Shown here: one piece after another, positions 23,548 through 36,549 of the stretch
Position numbering within the stretch: position 1 is the first letter of the stretch
Layout: every line of letters begins with the position of its first letter
NCBI GenBank assembly: GCA_016630905.1
Contig: WBMQ01000009.1
Coordinates: 558,001 to 622,000 of the forward strand
Source: Capillidium heterosporum
Lineage: Eukaryota > Entomophthoromycota > Entomophthoromycetes > Entomophthorales > Capillidiaceae
DNA: 64,000 bases
Direction of reading: 5' to 3'
Made by a program: the position numbers and the translations under genes
The notes under the pieces: model-generated
Seen by the model: the letters and a program-made list of their open reading frames with translations, nothing else
Database searches by the model: none
Told to the model about the DNA's origin: nothing

Positions 23548-26263
23548 TCAACGGCGTCGCGCGTAAGCCCTTTTCAGTATATTAGTGCTGGAGGGATTGG
23601 GGTTACTAGCAACGTCGTTTTCGAGGGCGAAGATAACGTCATTCAAGGTGATGATGGTACCGGCGCTAGTGACGCGGTTAGCATAGCTCGTACCGGGGGT
23701 TCCTGGCATGGAGGAGGCGTTGGCCCTTAAAGTAGCTAGCGTTGTCGATCGTGGCTGACCTCCTTCAGCAGTGGCAGTACCAGCCTCCGACCGGTTTCGC
23801 GCCTGGTCTTTGGGCACCAAGTTGGAGCTGACGTTGGGCTGGTGTGAGTTGGTATTCGAAGTCTTGGGTAATGCTGAGGCGTTGACCGGTGGGGTACTGC
23901 CCAGTGGGGAGGGGTTACGTGGGGTGGTCGAACTGAACAACATCCAACTTTTGATGGGAGCTCCGATGATCTGGGCTGATGTCTGATCAGTCCATCTTCT
24001 TCCGAGCTTCGTCCGACATATTACGAGCGTTAACTCCGGAGTTGTACATCCCATCCTTGCGTCCCTTGGCCCTTTTGGAGCGAGGGTCGCCATCATCATC
24101 GGGCTGAGGCCCGTTCTCCAACTCGTCCTCGAACTGCCTTTGCTCGGCTTTATCGTAGCGCTCTAACGCTTGAAGCTGCTTTCGTGGATCGGAGCTGATT
24201 TTTATGGTGTACATCGGTTTGCCGAGGCTATTAAGGGGCGGAGGCGGTAGTGGTTGGTTTGCTTTGAATCGGTGCTTACTGCACTTGACTGTAAACTCGG
24301 TGAACTCGCGGACCCGTTCCTCGACCGCCAAAGTGATTAGCTCGCAGACCATTGGATCGACGTCCAATCCCGATGTTTTTTTAGCTATATGAGAGACATT
24401 GTTAGTGTAAGTTAGAGTTGCTAAATTACCTATTAACTTTAGCTTAACCAAGAGCGCCTTCTGATCTAAAAACGACAAAGAGTTGGGAACCGTCTGAGAA
24501 CTATTCAGACCATTGATGCTAGATTGGCCGGTGCTCCTCTGAGCGAAATTAGTTTGGCCGTAAGCACCTTTAAAAATGTTGTCCGACTCCTCCGTCAGAT
24601 CAACACCGACATAGCCCATAACGTCGGTCAGGTTCTCATAATCATTTTTACTAAATTCACTGAGTTAGCTACAGCTACAGATAAAATATGTTTTTGAAAA
24701 TTAAGAGCAAAGTTACTTTTGAGCTGGAGTGGAGGTGGCAGTGGTATTGGAAGTCTGAGGCCGAGGAGCAAGCCCTTGAGGTGCTAGCGCAATGTTAGTT
24801 TTCGCAACAGGTGCAGCTGATGCGATAGGTTGCGTGCTTTTAGTCGGCTGAGTGGTAGCTACAGGACGTGGTGAGCCAGTGTTCTTTTGGGAAACTTTCC
24901 GGTTTGAAAGGCGTACAGCAGGACGGGTGGGGTTCTGAATTCTTTGGCTTGCAGCACTCGCCATTAAAGGTGGAACTGCCCCGTAGGTATTGGGCCTACT
25001 GAACTAGTTGTTAATTATGTTACATTGCATAGTTGAAGTAATTCTAAAAACAATCGAAAATCATAACAATATAAATTAAAAATAGTTACACAAAGTTTTG
25101 TCGGTTGTTGTTCCATATACTGTTAAGTGGCATGGAGCTGGGAATGGGACCACCTGGGTAATTGTTCAAGTATGCTCCAGGAGCTATATTGACGGCTTGA
25201 TTGGCATTGGTCTGGAGTATCCTGTTTCCAGCTGCATTTGCAGCATTTCGAGCTGCAGCTGCGTTGTTCCTGGCCCCATTATTGGCAGTGTTGTTCATGA
25301 CACTAAGAAAAGTTGGGTAGTAAGGACCAAGTATGGCTTTGGACCGCTCTTGGAAAACATCATTTCCAATTTCCTTATTGTTAAAGCTGCCAAAGAGTTG
25401 CATCAGATTTTCGATAATGTTCCTAGGCACCTTCTTAATCATCTCATCAAGAGTACTTACCCCCCTATCAGCACCTATAGAGATGTTAATCTTGTAAAAA
25501 TGTTGCTTTACCATTTAAATTTGCTTCATTCCCTGTAAATTGGCTAGATGTTTGAGCCGTTCTTAAATTCTGTTGGTTTGGAAGGGCTGCATTATTAAAG
25601 CTTTTAGCAAGCATTGAAAACTGCCTAATTACCTTGAGGCCTTGGGTTAAACTGTGCCTGGTTAGGAATTGACGATTGGAACGGCAGTTGGGCCAGTGTA
25701 CTTTGGGATCTGTTTGCACCTAGCGAAGGCTGGGCAGCTAGAAGAGGTTGAGAAATTGCTTGGTTTAAAATTCCTTTACTTGCAAGTTGACTGAAAGCTG
25801 GCATTCCGCCTGGGCGAACTTGGGAGTTGGGAACTCTGAGAGTGGAGCTGGGTGCCTGGAAGCTTCTTGAGTTTGGAATTTGTTGGGTCTTGTTGGTTTG
25901 GGTTTCGGGCTGGGAGTCTTTTATAGTCACGTTTGAACTCTGAGGCATTAACATGTTGCTGAAAGTAGATTGGGATTGTAAATTGTTTAACTCGGGTGTC
26001 GTATCCTCCATGAATGTTTGTAGTAAAGCGTTATAATCTTGACTCTGATTTGTAGTTGGGGTTGTGCCAGCTGATACTGTTGAGACTGCAGTGTTTAAAT
26101 GTGTGCTACTATTATTTGATGCGTTGGTGCTTTCTGGTTTATTGCTATCATTGCTAGGGTTAGTAGTTGACCCTGCCGCAGTTGTAGTGGATGAACTGGT
26201 TTCTGAGGCCACCTCCAGCTCGGGTTTTTTGGCATTTTCTTTGGGCGTTGCGGCTTTTGGCAT
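23548..26263 (-). CDS. TAF4: TFIID subunit TAF4 (frame break near 23,988)
   Basis: TAF4 is a core TFIID subunit with a histone fold that pairs with TAF12. Exons on the minus strand: 25633-26263, 25512-25586, 25092-25474, 24717-25003, 24430-24650, 23548-24384. The first is a low-complexity Ser/Thr/Gln/Asn activation-type region. Exon 3 has a helical segment (DEMIKKVPRNIIENLMQLFG). Exons 5-6 hold the conserved C-terminal domain: ENLTDVMGYVGVDLTEE, then VCELITLAVEERVREFTE and SKHRF. The 45-nt intron 24385-24429 has no stop and is a multiple of three, so it is easily missed. The final part (IIGAPIKSWML and TLNDVIFALEND) is in another frame after KKMD. The exons total one base over a multiple of three, suggesting a 1-nt insertion; a 52-nt intron with a GTTAAC donor is the alternative. 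About 800 aa. Confidence 0.88.
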
Positions 26264-27298
26264 GCTTTTGAGATTTTTAGGCTGTCGCTAAACTGCTAAA
26301 ATCAACTTTGATGTGAAGTGCAAGACCAACACTCAGCATAATCAAATCTTGAGTTAGATCGAATGCCTTTTATTGGGTTAAAGCTTAATCCAATAACATT
26401 GTCCAGAAACAGTTTCAATCAAAATCGTTAGTTAACCCTTGGACTTTCTTCACAGAATATTCTCATTATAGGTGTAAAGTTTTCTCCAATAAATAATGGT
26501 AGTTGAAGATTCTGATGAATACGATTGAATCGTTTGCTTTTAACCAATAGACTTCATGACAAGTCGGATTTGTTATGGAAAATATAAGGGTTAACCCAGC
26601 CTTCGTTCCAATATATAGAGCGCTTTTATATTATAGTTTATAAGGAAATTGTGTTCAATAATTTGGCACTAATGGAAAGGAGAATTGGAATATATACAGG
26701 GTTAGGCGTCTAGCAATATTTGAATATGTAGTAGACCATTCCGCAAGGCTAGTATTACCAGGGACATACTTCCATCTAGTGAATACGTTGGAGTTGAGGC
26801 TTGTGCCGTAACGAGAAATCCTAACTAAAACTCAATACTACATCCATTTAAAGCAGTACTTGGATTGATGGATAGGGATAAATTCCTATAGCCTTGAGAA
26901 TGAAAGCGAGAGCATGTGATTTGGCTACATTTTACGTAACAAAACTTATTGCTCAAACTTATAAAACAACTCCCTTTATTCACTTTTCTAAGCTAAATCT
27001 TGAGGTAAAGCAAATGTAACTTCATGTAACGTTGTATTGTTCAAAGCCGTTTTAAAATAAATGCATACCTATTTGTTATTAACCTACTCCTTCCCATATC
27101 TTAATAAACTGTTATTTTCTCATAGATACCTAAATTCGCTCTTTGCCCTACCCATCCCATATCCCCGCCCACCCCTCCACCAACATTTTTGGTCTATTGT
27201 TAATAGCCTTTGTTTTAAATAGTAAATTGTTATTTCTGTCCACTTCCTCATATCCACACCAAACTTTGTAGTTTAGGATAAAACATACTAAAAGAACC
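26264..27298. promoter_or_regulatory. Divergent intergenic region, TAF4 / KH-protein gene
   Basis: About 1 kb between divergent starts. The last ~180 bp before the KH gene contain a C-rich pyrimidine tract on its sense strand (27136-27185), probably 5' UTR. No specific promoter motif is assigned. Confidence 0.45.
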
Positions 27299-28573
27299 AT
27301 GTCAGATATTGAAGAAAGCATTTTTGATGAACGCAAGCGCTCCCATGAAGAAGAAGACGTTGGCCTAGCGCAGCCAGAGTATGAACTCAATGAGCCAAGT
27401 CGGGTAGTAAAGAGACCAGTCCTTAGTTCCAGTCAGTCTCAAATCCGACAACACAACGATACTCAAGGAAGTACAAAGCAGTCCAACGATAGTAATGGAC
27501 AATCTTGGCAACACTCCGATGGCATTTCACAAAGTCGTCAGTACAGTGATGGCAGTGTTAATAAAGATAGCTTAATTATCACTATTCGGTGCCTAGTCAC
27601 TCCCAGAGACGCCGGGACTATAATAGGTAAACAGGGATCCAACATTGCTATCCTTCGCGATGAATCTGGTGCCAAAATTAAAATCTCCGAGTCTATTAAA
27701 GGCGTGTTAGAGCGAGTACTGACTGCTTCAGGTGTAGTTGAGGATGTTGTTACGGTAAATATAACTTTGAATTTAATTTGCTAATGCAATAATAAGTTTT
27801 TTAAACTGATGGCCAAGAATCTTCCTCTGGATGTCGAACAAAGCAACACTGACACTGGTGAAAAGTTGAGTTGCCTACGGCTCCTCATTGCGCATGCACG
27901 GATGGGTGGTATTATCGGTAAAGGTGGTCAGAAAATCAAAGAGATGCAGGACCGCAGCGGTGCCAAACTGCACGCCTCTGAGGAAATCTTACCACAATCT
28001 ACCGAACGTACGCTGACCGTTACTGGGACCCCTTCTCAAATACAGATTGCAGTTCGCGAGATCTGCCAGGTAATTATGGATCGACCCGAGCGCAACCAGA
28101 ACACTTTGCTTTTCAACCCTGCCAACGGACGTCTCAGCAACTTACCCAGTTCTATCGGTCAGATGAACCACTTCCGTCCTGGATATCTCAACGATGATTT
28201 TGGAACCAACTCTATGCCACCGCACGCTCCCTACACCTACCCTTACGCCATGAGCCAAAACTTCGCCATGGGCGGCAACCTCCCATATGCCCACACATCT
28301 GCCCCGATCATCGTCCCAACCCAGGCGCAGCAGATCTACATTCCCAACGAGATGGTGGGGTGCATCATCGGTAAAGGCGGCTCTAAAATCAATGAAATGC
28401 GAGCATTATCCGGTGCTGATATCAAGGTCGCTGAGGCAACTGATAACTCTAATGAACGCCTTATTACCATCACCGGTACTCCGGACTGCAACCGCATTGC
28501 TCTCCATCTACTTTACACTCGACTTGAGGCCGAAAAATCCAAGATCTTGGCCAGCGCTGGACATTACAACTAA
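27299..28573 (+). CDS. Triple-KH RNA-binding protein (poly(rC)-binding-protein-like)
   Basis: Predicted post-transcriptional regulator of mRNA stability, localisation or translation. Two exons, 27299-27754 and 27797-28573 (42-nt intron), give 410 aa. The N-terminal ~95 residues are a polar, Ser/Gln/Asp-rich low-complexity segment. KH1 carries TIIGKQGSNI, KH2 GIIGKGGQKIKEM and KH3 CIIGKGGSKINEM; each has an intact GxxG loop. The intron falls at the end of KH1. A linker rich in Pro, Tyr, Asn and Met lies between KH2 and KH3. This KH-KH-linker-KH layout is that of PCBP/hnRNP E proteins and of yeast Pbp2/Hek2 or fission yeast Rnc1. I cannot tell which fungal orthologue it is, so no symbol is given. 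Confidence 0.93.
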
Positions 28574-28830
28574 GCTTTCGATTTAATAACTGTGCGTTCT
28601 CACCACCCCTTCCTTACAACACGACCTCCCCCTATGACCTTAACCCTGCCTTTCCGAATTAACGTACTTGATTGACCACTTTCTTTTCCACTCGCCCTCT
28701 TTCCAACTTCCACTTATGCACACACTCCTCCTACCACCAGCAACGTGACATAATGTGCTGCCACCCCCTTTTCTCTATTTCACCAAACCCTATCCCTCCT
28801 CTATCCATTGCTAGTATGTAGAACCTTCTA
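28574..28830 (+). promoter_or_regulatory. C/CU-rich 3' UTR of the KH-protein gene
   Basis: Directly after the stop codon, about 250 nt of the sense strand are strongly pyrimidine-rich with repeated CCCC, CCCT and CTCC runs (for example accaccccttcc, acctccccctatg, gccacccccttttc). This departs sharply from the AT-rich DNA around it. Such tracts are typical ligands of poly(rC)-binding KH proteins, which the upstream gene resembles. Confidence 0.5.
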
Positions 28831-29650
28831 CTATTTTTCTCTATGGTATCTGTCTTAAAATTATGGTATTTGATATAGTATTTTTGTTTCGAGTTTATTT
28901 AATGTTAAAGTATAGTTAACTGTTTGTTTATATTATTCAAGGAATTAAGCCTACACTGCTACTCACCAAAGCTATACATTCACCTTTAAAGTTAAGATTA
29001 TTGTCTCTAATTTCTATTTGCCACGACTCCTTAAATGGATCACTCATCATTCGATATCCTAATATTCAACGAAATGCTATTACATTTAAACTTTTTCTAA
29101 ACAAAGAATTTCAAAATATCAGTATATAACTTGGATATGCACCAACGTTATACTGGTATGTTGACATACTACTTAAATCAGGGCAATTGATGGATTAATA
29201 TAACCAGTAAATCTTACTAGTTTAGAACACTATAACAAACCCGTCCTAATGATATATGTCGATTTCTTTTATTTTCGATTAATCAATCAATTAGCAAACG
29301 AATAAGCTACAGGTCGAGGATGTTTAATTTTGAATATCAACTTGGATTTATATTCTCCTACAATAGCTATGGCAGCTAATTTAAAGCATTCTATCTATAT
29401 CTATAGACTTTTCAAATAGCATTACCATTCCAAATTAGATGCATCCTATAAGCCTTTCCCTTTAAATTACAACGCGTTTAATTTGAAAGAAAACCTTCAC
29501 TAGCTTTGTTCCAAAGTTTGTTTTGGATTCCTCAAAACAAATCCAAAAACATCTCAAACTGAACTCAATTCTGACGACAAAATTGCAGAAAACGTTTATC
29601 CAACACCAAGAACAAACCCAGCAACTTGGAGGACACTGCATTTGACAGAT
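28831..29650. other. Intergenic upstream of GCN5
   Basis: AT-rich DNA; the final ~200 bp should contain the GCN5 promoter and 5' UTR. No other feature seen. Confidence 0.45.
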
Positions 29651-31562
<1,912 letters not shown>

Positions 31563-32078
31563 TACCCTTTACTTTTGAAAATATTGTCTATTTAAAGCTG
31601 AAGGGTTTGTCTTGGCTTTTCAGTAAAGATTTAATTATTGGTTTTCTATACTAGTAAGTTGAGCTTGGTATTTTTCAATTAGTTTATGCATGTATGTTTG
31701 TCTACAAATAATATCTAGCTATAGGTGTGCAAGACTTTTAGGCAATGATGTGGATTTTATAAGATTAATCAATAAGAATATCTGTAAGATTTGCTTTAGA
31801 TTTTAAAATAATTTTAGTGTGCTGTTATATTATTATTTCATACTTTTCACTTATATTATACCTACTATTGAAATAATACAATATCCTATATTGGTAGTTC
31901 TTTTCAAAATTTCATCGAGCAAAAGTTTGTAATGCAATATACTTAAACCATGCTTTATTACAAATCTTTACATCTACATATAATGTGTTTGAAATAAATA
32001 TCAGTTTTATTGGAAAAAAGTACACAAAGGTTGTACGGAAAAGCATAGCCTACTGAATCCAGCATGCTACGATGCAAA
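31563..32078. other. Intergenic between convergent GCN5 and receptor gene
   Basis: AT-rich 3' flanks only; no other feature seen. Confidence 0.5.
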
Positions 32079-33027
32079 TTATATGACCTGATACACCCCA
32101 ACTCTACTGGGGAATACCATCTTGATCAAAAAGTTGCGGGTCTCATCGTGGAGGAATAGTACGAAGGTAGGGTTCAATAAAGGCAACGTCGACCTCAAAA
32201 TGACCGAGAAGGTGTCAATTTCAGGAGTGACTTTAAGCTGCATTACAAGGTAGGGAATCATGGTAGCTACGTCGGGTACGGCTGCAATCGTGTAAGTACT
32301 CAGCATGAAGAAGGCTTTGATCAAGAGGTACATCTTCTCCTTGGCAGCCATCTTGCGGAAGGCTTGGTACTCGTAGTCGTGGCTAGGAGTATTGATTCGG
32401 GCCATGGCTCGGACCAGTACCTCGTAGTGGAAGAGAGTAATAGCTATGTAGCAATAATAAAGTATGAAGAGGGAGATCATCCATTTGGCTATTAAGTAGG
32501 TGTTGTAGAAGAGAATGAAAGGTTTCGTCCTGTTGTTGCTTTCAATGACCCTTGGTTGGCAGTACACTGATGAGGGCATGACTTTAGGGGTCGATATAAC
32601 ATAGTCTACAAATACTAGGGCGAAGTTGATGGCGATCATAAGCTAAAACAAAAACAAATGTGTACTTGAAGTTGATCTTGACATCTTTGACTATCATCAG
32701 ATAACGAAGTATACCTAGAATAGCTAGTAAACTTAAAGTCATCTGAACTGCTGTTGACTGGATGATACCGTCGATCCAACATAGTGTAGAGTTGTTGTAG
32801 AAGACATCGGTTGGGAAAGCTAAACGCATGCTTATGTTGGTGATGTTGAAAATCGAATACACGGTATCGAAAGCTGAGATTAAGAAGACGAGGAAGATGT
32901 CGGAACGTCCCATGTTGTGTAAATAGTAACATACGAACAGCACCAACCCGTTGAAGAGGAAGGCTAGTATCGCTAAAGTTAGTAAGATTCCATGGGTTAG
33001 GTTGACGAGAACCAATTCGGATAACAT
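32079..33027 (-). CDS. Seven-transmembrane receptor, rhodopsin (class A) like
   Basis: Probable plasma-membrane G-protein-coupled receptor of unknown ligand. Exons 32683-33027 and 32079-32642 flank a 40-nt intron with an unusual GTCAAG donor and sum to 909 nt (302 aa). Seven hydrophobic segments are visible. A short N-terminus with an N-glycosylation sequon (VNLTHG) precedes helix 1. A Cys opens helix 3 (LCWIDG), which ends LRYLMIV, a position comparable to the class A DRY motif with the central Arg kept. Helix 7 contains LLNPTFVLFLHDETRNF, comparable to NPxxY with Phe for Tyr. Helix 5 runs into a cytoplasmic loop rich in Arg/Lys/Glu. Class A-like receptors of this sort are known from early-diverging fungi; the ligand and G-protein partner cannot be predicted. 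Confidence 0.82.
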
Positions 33028-34489
33028 ATTTCGTTAACTACACTCGAAGTTGTCGAAGTTTGAATAAGGATATTAGGTTGGCTGATAATTAGTTAAATAA
33101 CTGAAGGTAGTTTAACCAGTTGTCACTCAGTTGTAGCCATACTTTGAACCAAGCTTGCCTTTGGAAATTGACATTGACATCTTGGCCTAAAAATTTATTG
33201 AAAATCTGCGTCTGTGTTCCTAAATGGAAATAGAATTTGGTTCCAATTAATTTATTGGGAGTTCTTTTGGCAAAGTTGGGAATTGAAAAAATCAAATTAG
33301 GCCCAAGTCCATTGCAAAAGATACACCAAACTTCCAAATTAAATGCCTTATAGCTTAACTATTCCTTTAGATATGCTATGTTTAATTTGGGACCTTTATA
33401 TTACAAATTTGAGGAGGATACTAGTTCTTGAACAATCCAAATTTGTAGCTACTGTTCCCATTTATATGCAGTTCTTAGTTTATAGCTTATATATTAAAAT
33501 AGTCTAAAAACTGGAACTGATGAAGGCATTAGCCTAAATTTTCAGCTACAGTGACGACATCCACATGCAAACTGTCAGGTCTACTCTTGATCTTAAGCAG
33601 ATGGGATGTCTATACCAAGAGTTTGTGCAAAATATCTAAAAGAGGCACTAGTCCGTATTTACAGTGATGTCATTAGCAACTGTTTGGCCAGGTTCCCAGG
33701 ACAATTTTGCTGAATTAGGCAAGGTGTTAAAGATTGAAAAGCTCTTATTCTTTTGAAAGCAGCACGATTGTTTTTACTAAAAATATAGAAAGATGCCGAC
33801 AGTTCAAATAAAACTGCTTCACATTCAAAATTTTGAGAAACTGGAATGACTCATACTACTTAAGTTGCCTTCAATTTTATACACATATAAACTAAAAAGC
33901 TTACTTTTTTGATAATCTGGTTAGTTCCTAATAGGAAAGGTTGAGTTGGGACAACCATTTCGGATGTCTTTCAGGCAAAGATTTTCAAGGGTAGAGGTAA
34001 TAAAATCCACCTTTGACGACATTTCAAATAATTGCAGGAATAGAAGCACCAATACTTTATACTATAGCTTTACATGCCCTTCATTTTCATCAATAGAATC
34101 TTTATCTACTTGTGACTGAATTTTAAATAATACAAAGTATAGACTAAATCTATAATACTAAGTTGTTCAAAAATTATTGAGCATCGATTCAAACTTATAA
34201 TAACATATGAAAAGAGATTGATAAGGTATATGGAAACTAAATCAAGTAAAAGATTGGCATATCAATTGTGGAGTCGAATTTAACTCTAAACAAATAGCTA
34301 AAATGCAAAAAATGGAAATATATACGGGACATTATTGATTAAAACTCAGTACTGCAATGCATCAGGAACCTTAGATATCACTAAACTTTAAAATAAGATA
34401 CTCGCACAATTATTACTATTATTGATTATTAGATTCCTTATCAAGTCAGTATATAAACTCAGCTCAATGTAAGAAACTGTAGAACCTAA
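33028..34489. other. Intergenic between receptor and tyrosinase pseudogene
   Basis: Receptor promoter at one end and former tyrosinase promoter at the other, including the 13-bp element at 34266. No gene in between is supported; an open stretch at 33089-33337 has no recognisable features. Confidence 0.45.
34266..34278 (+). promoter_or_regulatory. Duplicated upstream element of the tyrosinase family (pseudogene copy)
   Basis: TTGTGGAGTCGAA, identical to 36411-36423, followed in both places 9-11 bases later by AAACAAA. It lies about 225 bp before the coding remnant, and a TATA-like stretch follows at both loci. Confidence 0.45.
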
Positions 34490-35455
34490 CAAGCAACGGG
34501 AAGAAGAGCTTCTTAAATACCATAGCTCTTCTCAGGAAGGACAAATCCAAGCAGCTGCCTGGATTTTCGACCTACGACGACTATGTACGCTTCCATATGG
34601 ACTTCAACCTGGAAGGCAGTGAGAAATCTCAGTTCTTACCCTAGTATCGTCAGTTCCTACAAAACTTTAAGGACCTAAGTAATGTAGCCAAGAAGGAAAC
34701 TATTTTACCCTATTAGGGTTGGAGTTGGAACATCAATTATCTCGAGTTAAGCCTCGTGTTTAATACCACCTGGTTTGGTGATGACGGCGACAAAATAATT
34801 ATTACTGTATCGTGACGGGACCTTTCCACCAATTTAAAGATGCTTTCCCTTCATGCAATGTCTGTATTCGAAGAAATTTTGCCAACGGAGGTGATACCAT
34901 AATTCAATTCTACTCGTTCAAGGTGATGAATTTAATTATGCAAAAAACTGTTACTCAGATTTTATAATTAAGCTAGAGACAATCCAGGACTTCATTCGTG
35001 ATAAGAGTAATAGAGATCAAGGAGATTTTAATGAAATCTACGATGCCAATAAATGATTTTATAGTATTTTTAACTATACTACCTTTGATACTTTGACTAT
35101 TATTCTCCGTACATTTTTGGTTCTTCAACATACTGTGAACCAATTGACAGATCAAGCATGCTAAGGCGAAGTAATACGGTGATCAGCGTCTTGATGGTCG
35201 TATTGCTAAGGCTACTGACATCATGCATCCTTTTGAGACCAGTGTAAAGTCTGTTTTGACTACTAAGGGATGTTGTAATCTCTGTTACACCCATTCTGCC
35301 TATACTGTTAAATCTTAGATTACCTGATAAGTGTAGTTGGAACAAGTAGTATTTAATAAGAGTAGCAGAGACGGATTTTTGAATCGAACTGTTCTTATGG
35401 GAAAGTTGATTAAACAGGAATTCAAGAATGTCGATAATAAACTTGAATTCCATGA
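34490..35455 (+). pseudogene. Tyrosinase pseudogene
   Basis: A degenerate copy of the tyrosinase at 36550-37698. Recognisable pieces in order are FSTYDDYVRF near 34.6 kb, FLP followed by a stop and YRQF (replacing the WHRQF copper ligand), NVAKKETILPY, LSLVFNTTWFGDDGD near 34.8 kb, and a C-terminal tail ending near 35,455. It has several in-frame stops (including at the CuA site and within the tail) and frame shifts, and its CuB region is badly eroded. It is useful for comparison: its tail runs in one frame where the intact paralogue is one base short. Confidence 0.9.
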
Positions 35456-36549
35456 AGTTGGCCACTAGGTCTATTTCTAGGAACTATTAGAGCGAAAAAA
35501 GGTTTGGATGGCAAGTAAAAACACCAAGAGTGATGGCGATTAAGAAATGATAGCAACTTTTACTATGGTCACACTTTCTAGCTACAGAATTTATAAGTGC
35601 AAGTGGCACATATTTGTCCCATCAAGTGCTCCATTCATTCTATAATACATTTTCAATAGCTAAGCATAGCATCTATATAGTTACCTTTTTCTAGTAGATT
35701 ATAGCTCTAAGTATATGTTTGGTTACAATCAATTTTAATAGTATGGCGATGGATATATTTAAAATTTATATAATATTCAGATTGGCAATATACAGCATTT
35801 TTTATTTCCAAGGACTTAATATGAGAATAGAAATGTTTTCAAAAAGAATCAGCTAATCTTTGAAATACTATTTTATTGCTATACAAACCCTTCCTATATC
35901 GGGTTTTCATCGAATTAATATTTAATACATCTTTAGAATTAGTGTTTTATAACAGTAGTAGTTTAACTCCAAGCTTAGGTCAATAAGGATTAGAACGAGA
36001 TATTTTAGCCACAACTAAACATTTTAAAAAATATATTTGTGGGGAGGGCTATTTTACTACTAGCACGAAGCTTCGAGATGCACGTCTTCTGTTGTGAAAT
36101 TAACTTTGATATCTATAGGGTTTACCTGGTTTAGGTTGGGAAAAGTGGAGATGATGAGTGATTTAATCAATTATGCTTCTGCAAAAGTTCAAGAAAGGTA
36201 AATCCAATAGAACTTGTCGTTAAATTGGAAAATATTGCTGGGTTTAATTATTTATCCTTCTAATATACGAATATATATATTGGATTGGTTACCCTGTAAA
36301 GTTATATAGTCATTTAGTGTCAGTTCAATCTTTCTATAAGTTGTATGTAGAAAAGGATCATTAAAGTATGGCAGGAACCAAAATCGAGTTAAAAGTAAAC
36401 AACATACCAGTTGTGGAGTCGAACTTCATTATAAACAAACTTATATCCCAACATCTATATATATACAGGCCACTCTTCACCAAAAGCACAACATATAAAT
36501 TAGACTACATTAAACTTCATTCAATTATCATACCCATTTAAAATTAAAG
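35456..36549. other. Intergenic between tyrosinase pseudogene and tyrosinase
   Basis: AT-rich spacer. The last ~200 bp contain the tyrosinase promoter, including the shared 13-bp element at 36411 and a TATA-like run (tatatatata) near 36,460. No other gene seen. Confidence 0.5.
36411..36423 (+). promoter_or_regulatory. Duplicated upstream element of the tyrosinase family (active copy)
   Basis: TTGTGGAGTCGAA, 127 bp upstream of the tyrosinase ATG, identical to 34266-34278 upstream of the pseudogene and followed by ATAAACAAA. Retention over an otherwise diverged spacer suggests a conserved cis element, though recent duplication could explain it too. Confidence 0.5.

Noticed and set aside
23548-26263. 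Reading the TAF4 region as five or six separate small genes
   Set aside because: Splice sites join them in phase and the domains follow TAF4 order; separate genes would lack starts and domains.
33089-33337. 82-codon open frame upstream of the receptor gene
   Set aside because: No domain, signal or conservation evident, and it lies where the receptor 5' UTR/promoter is expected.
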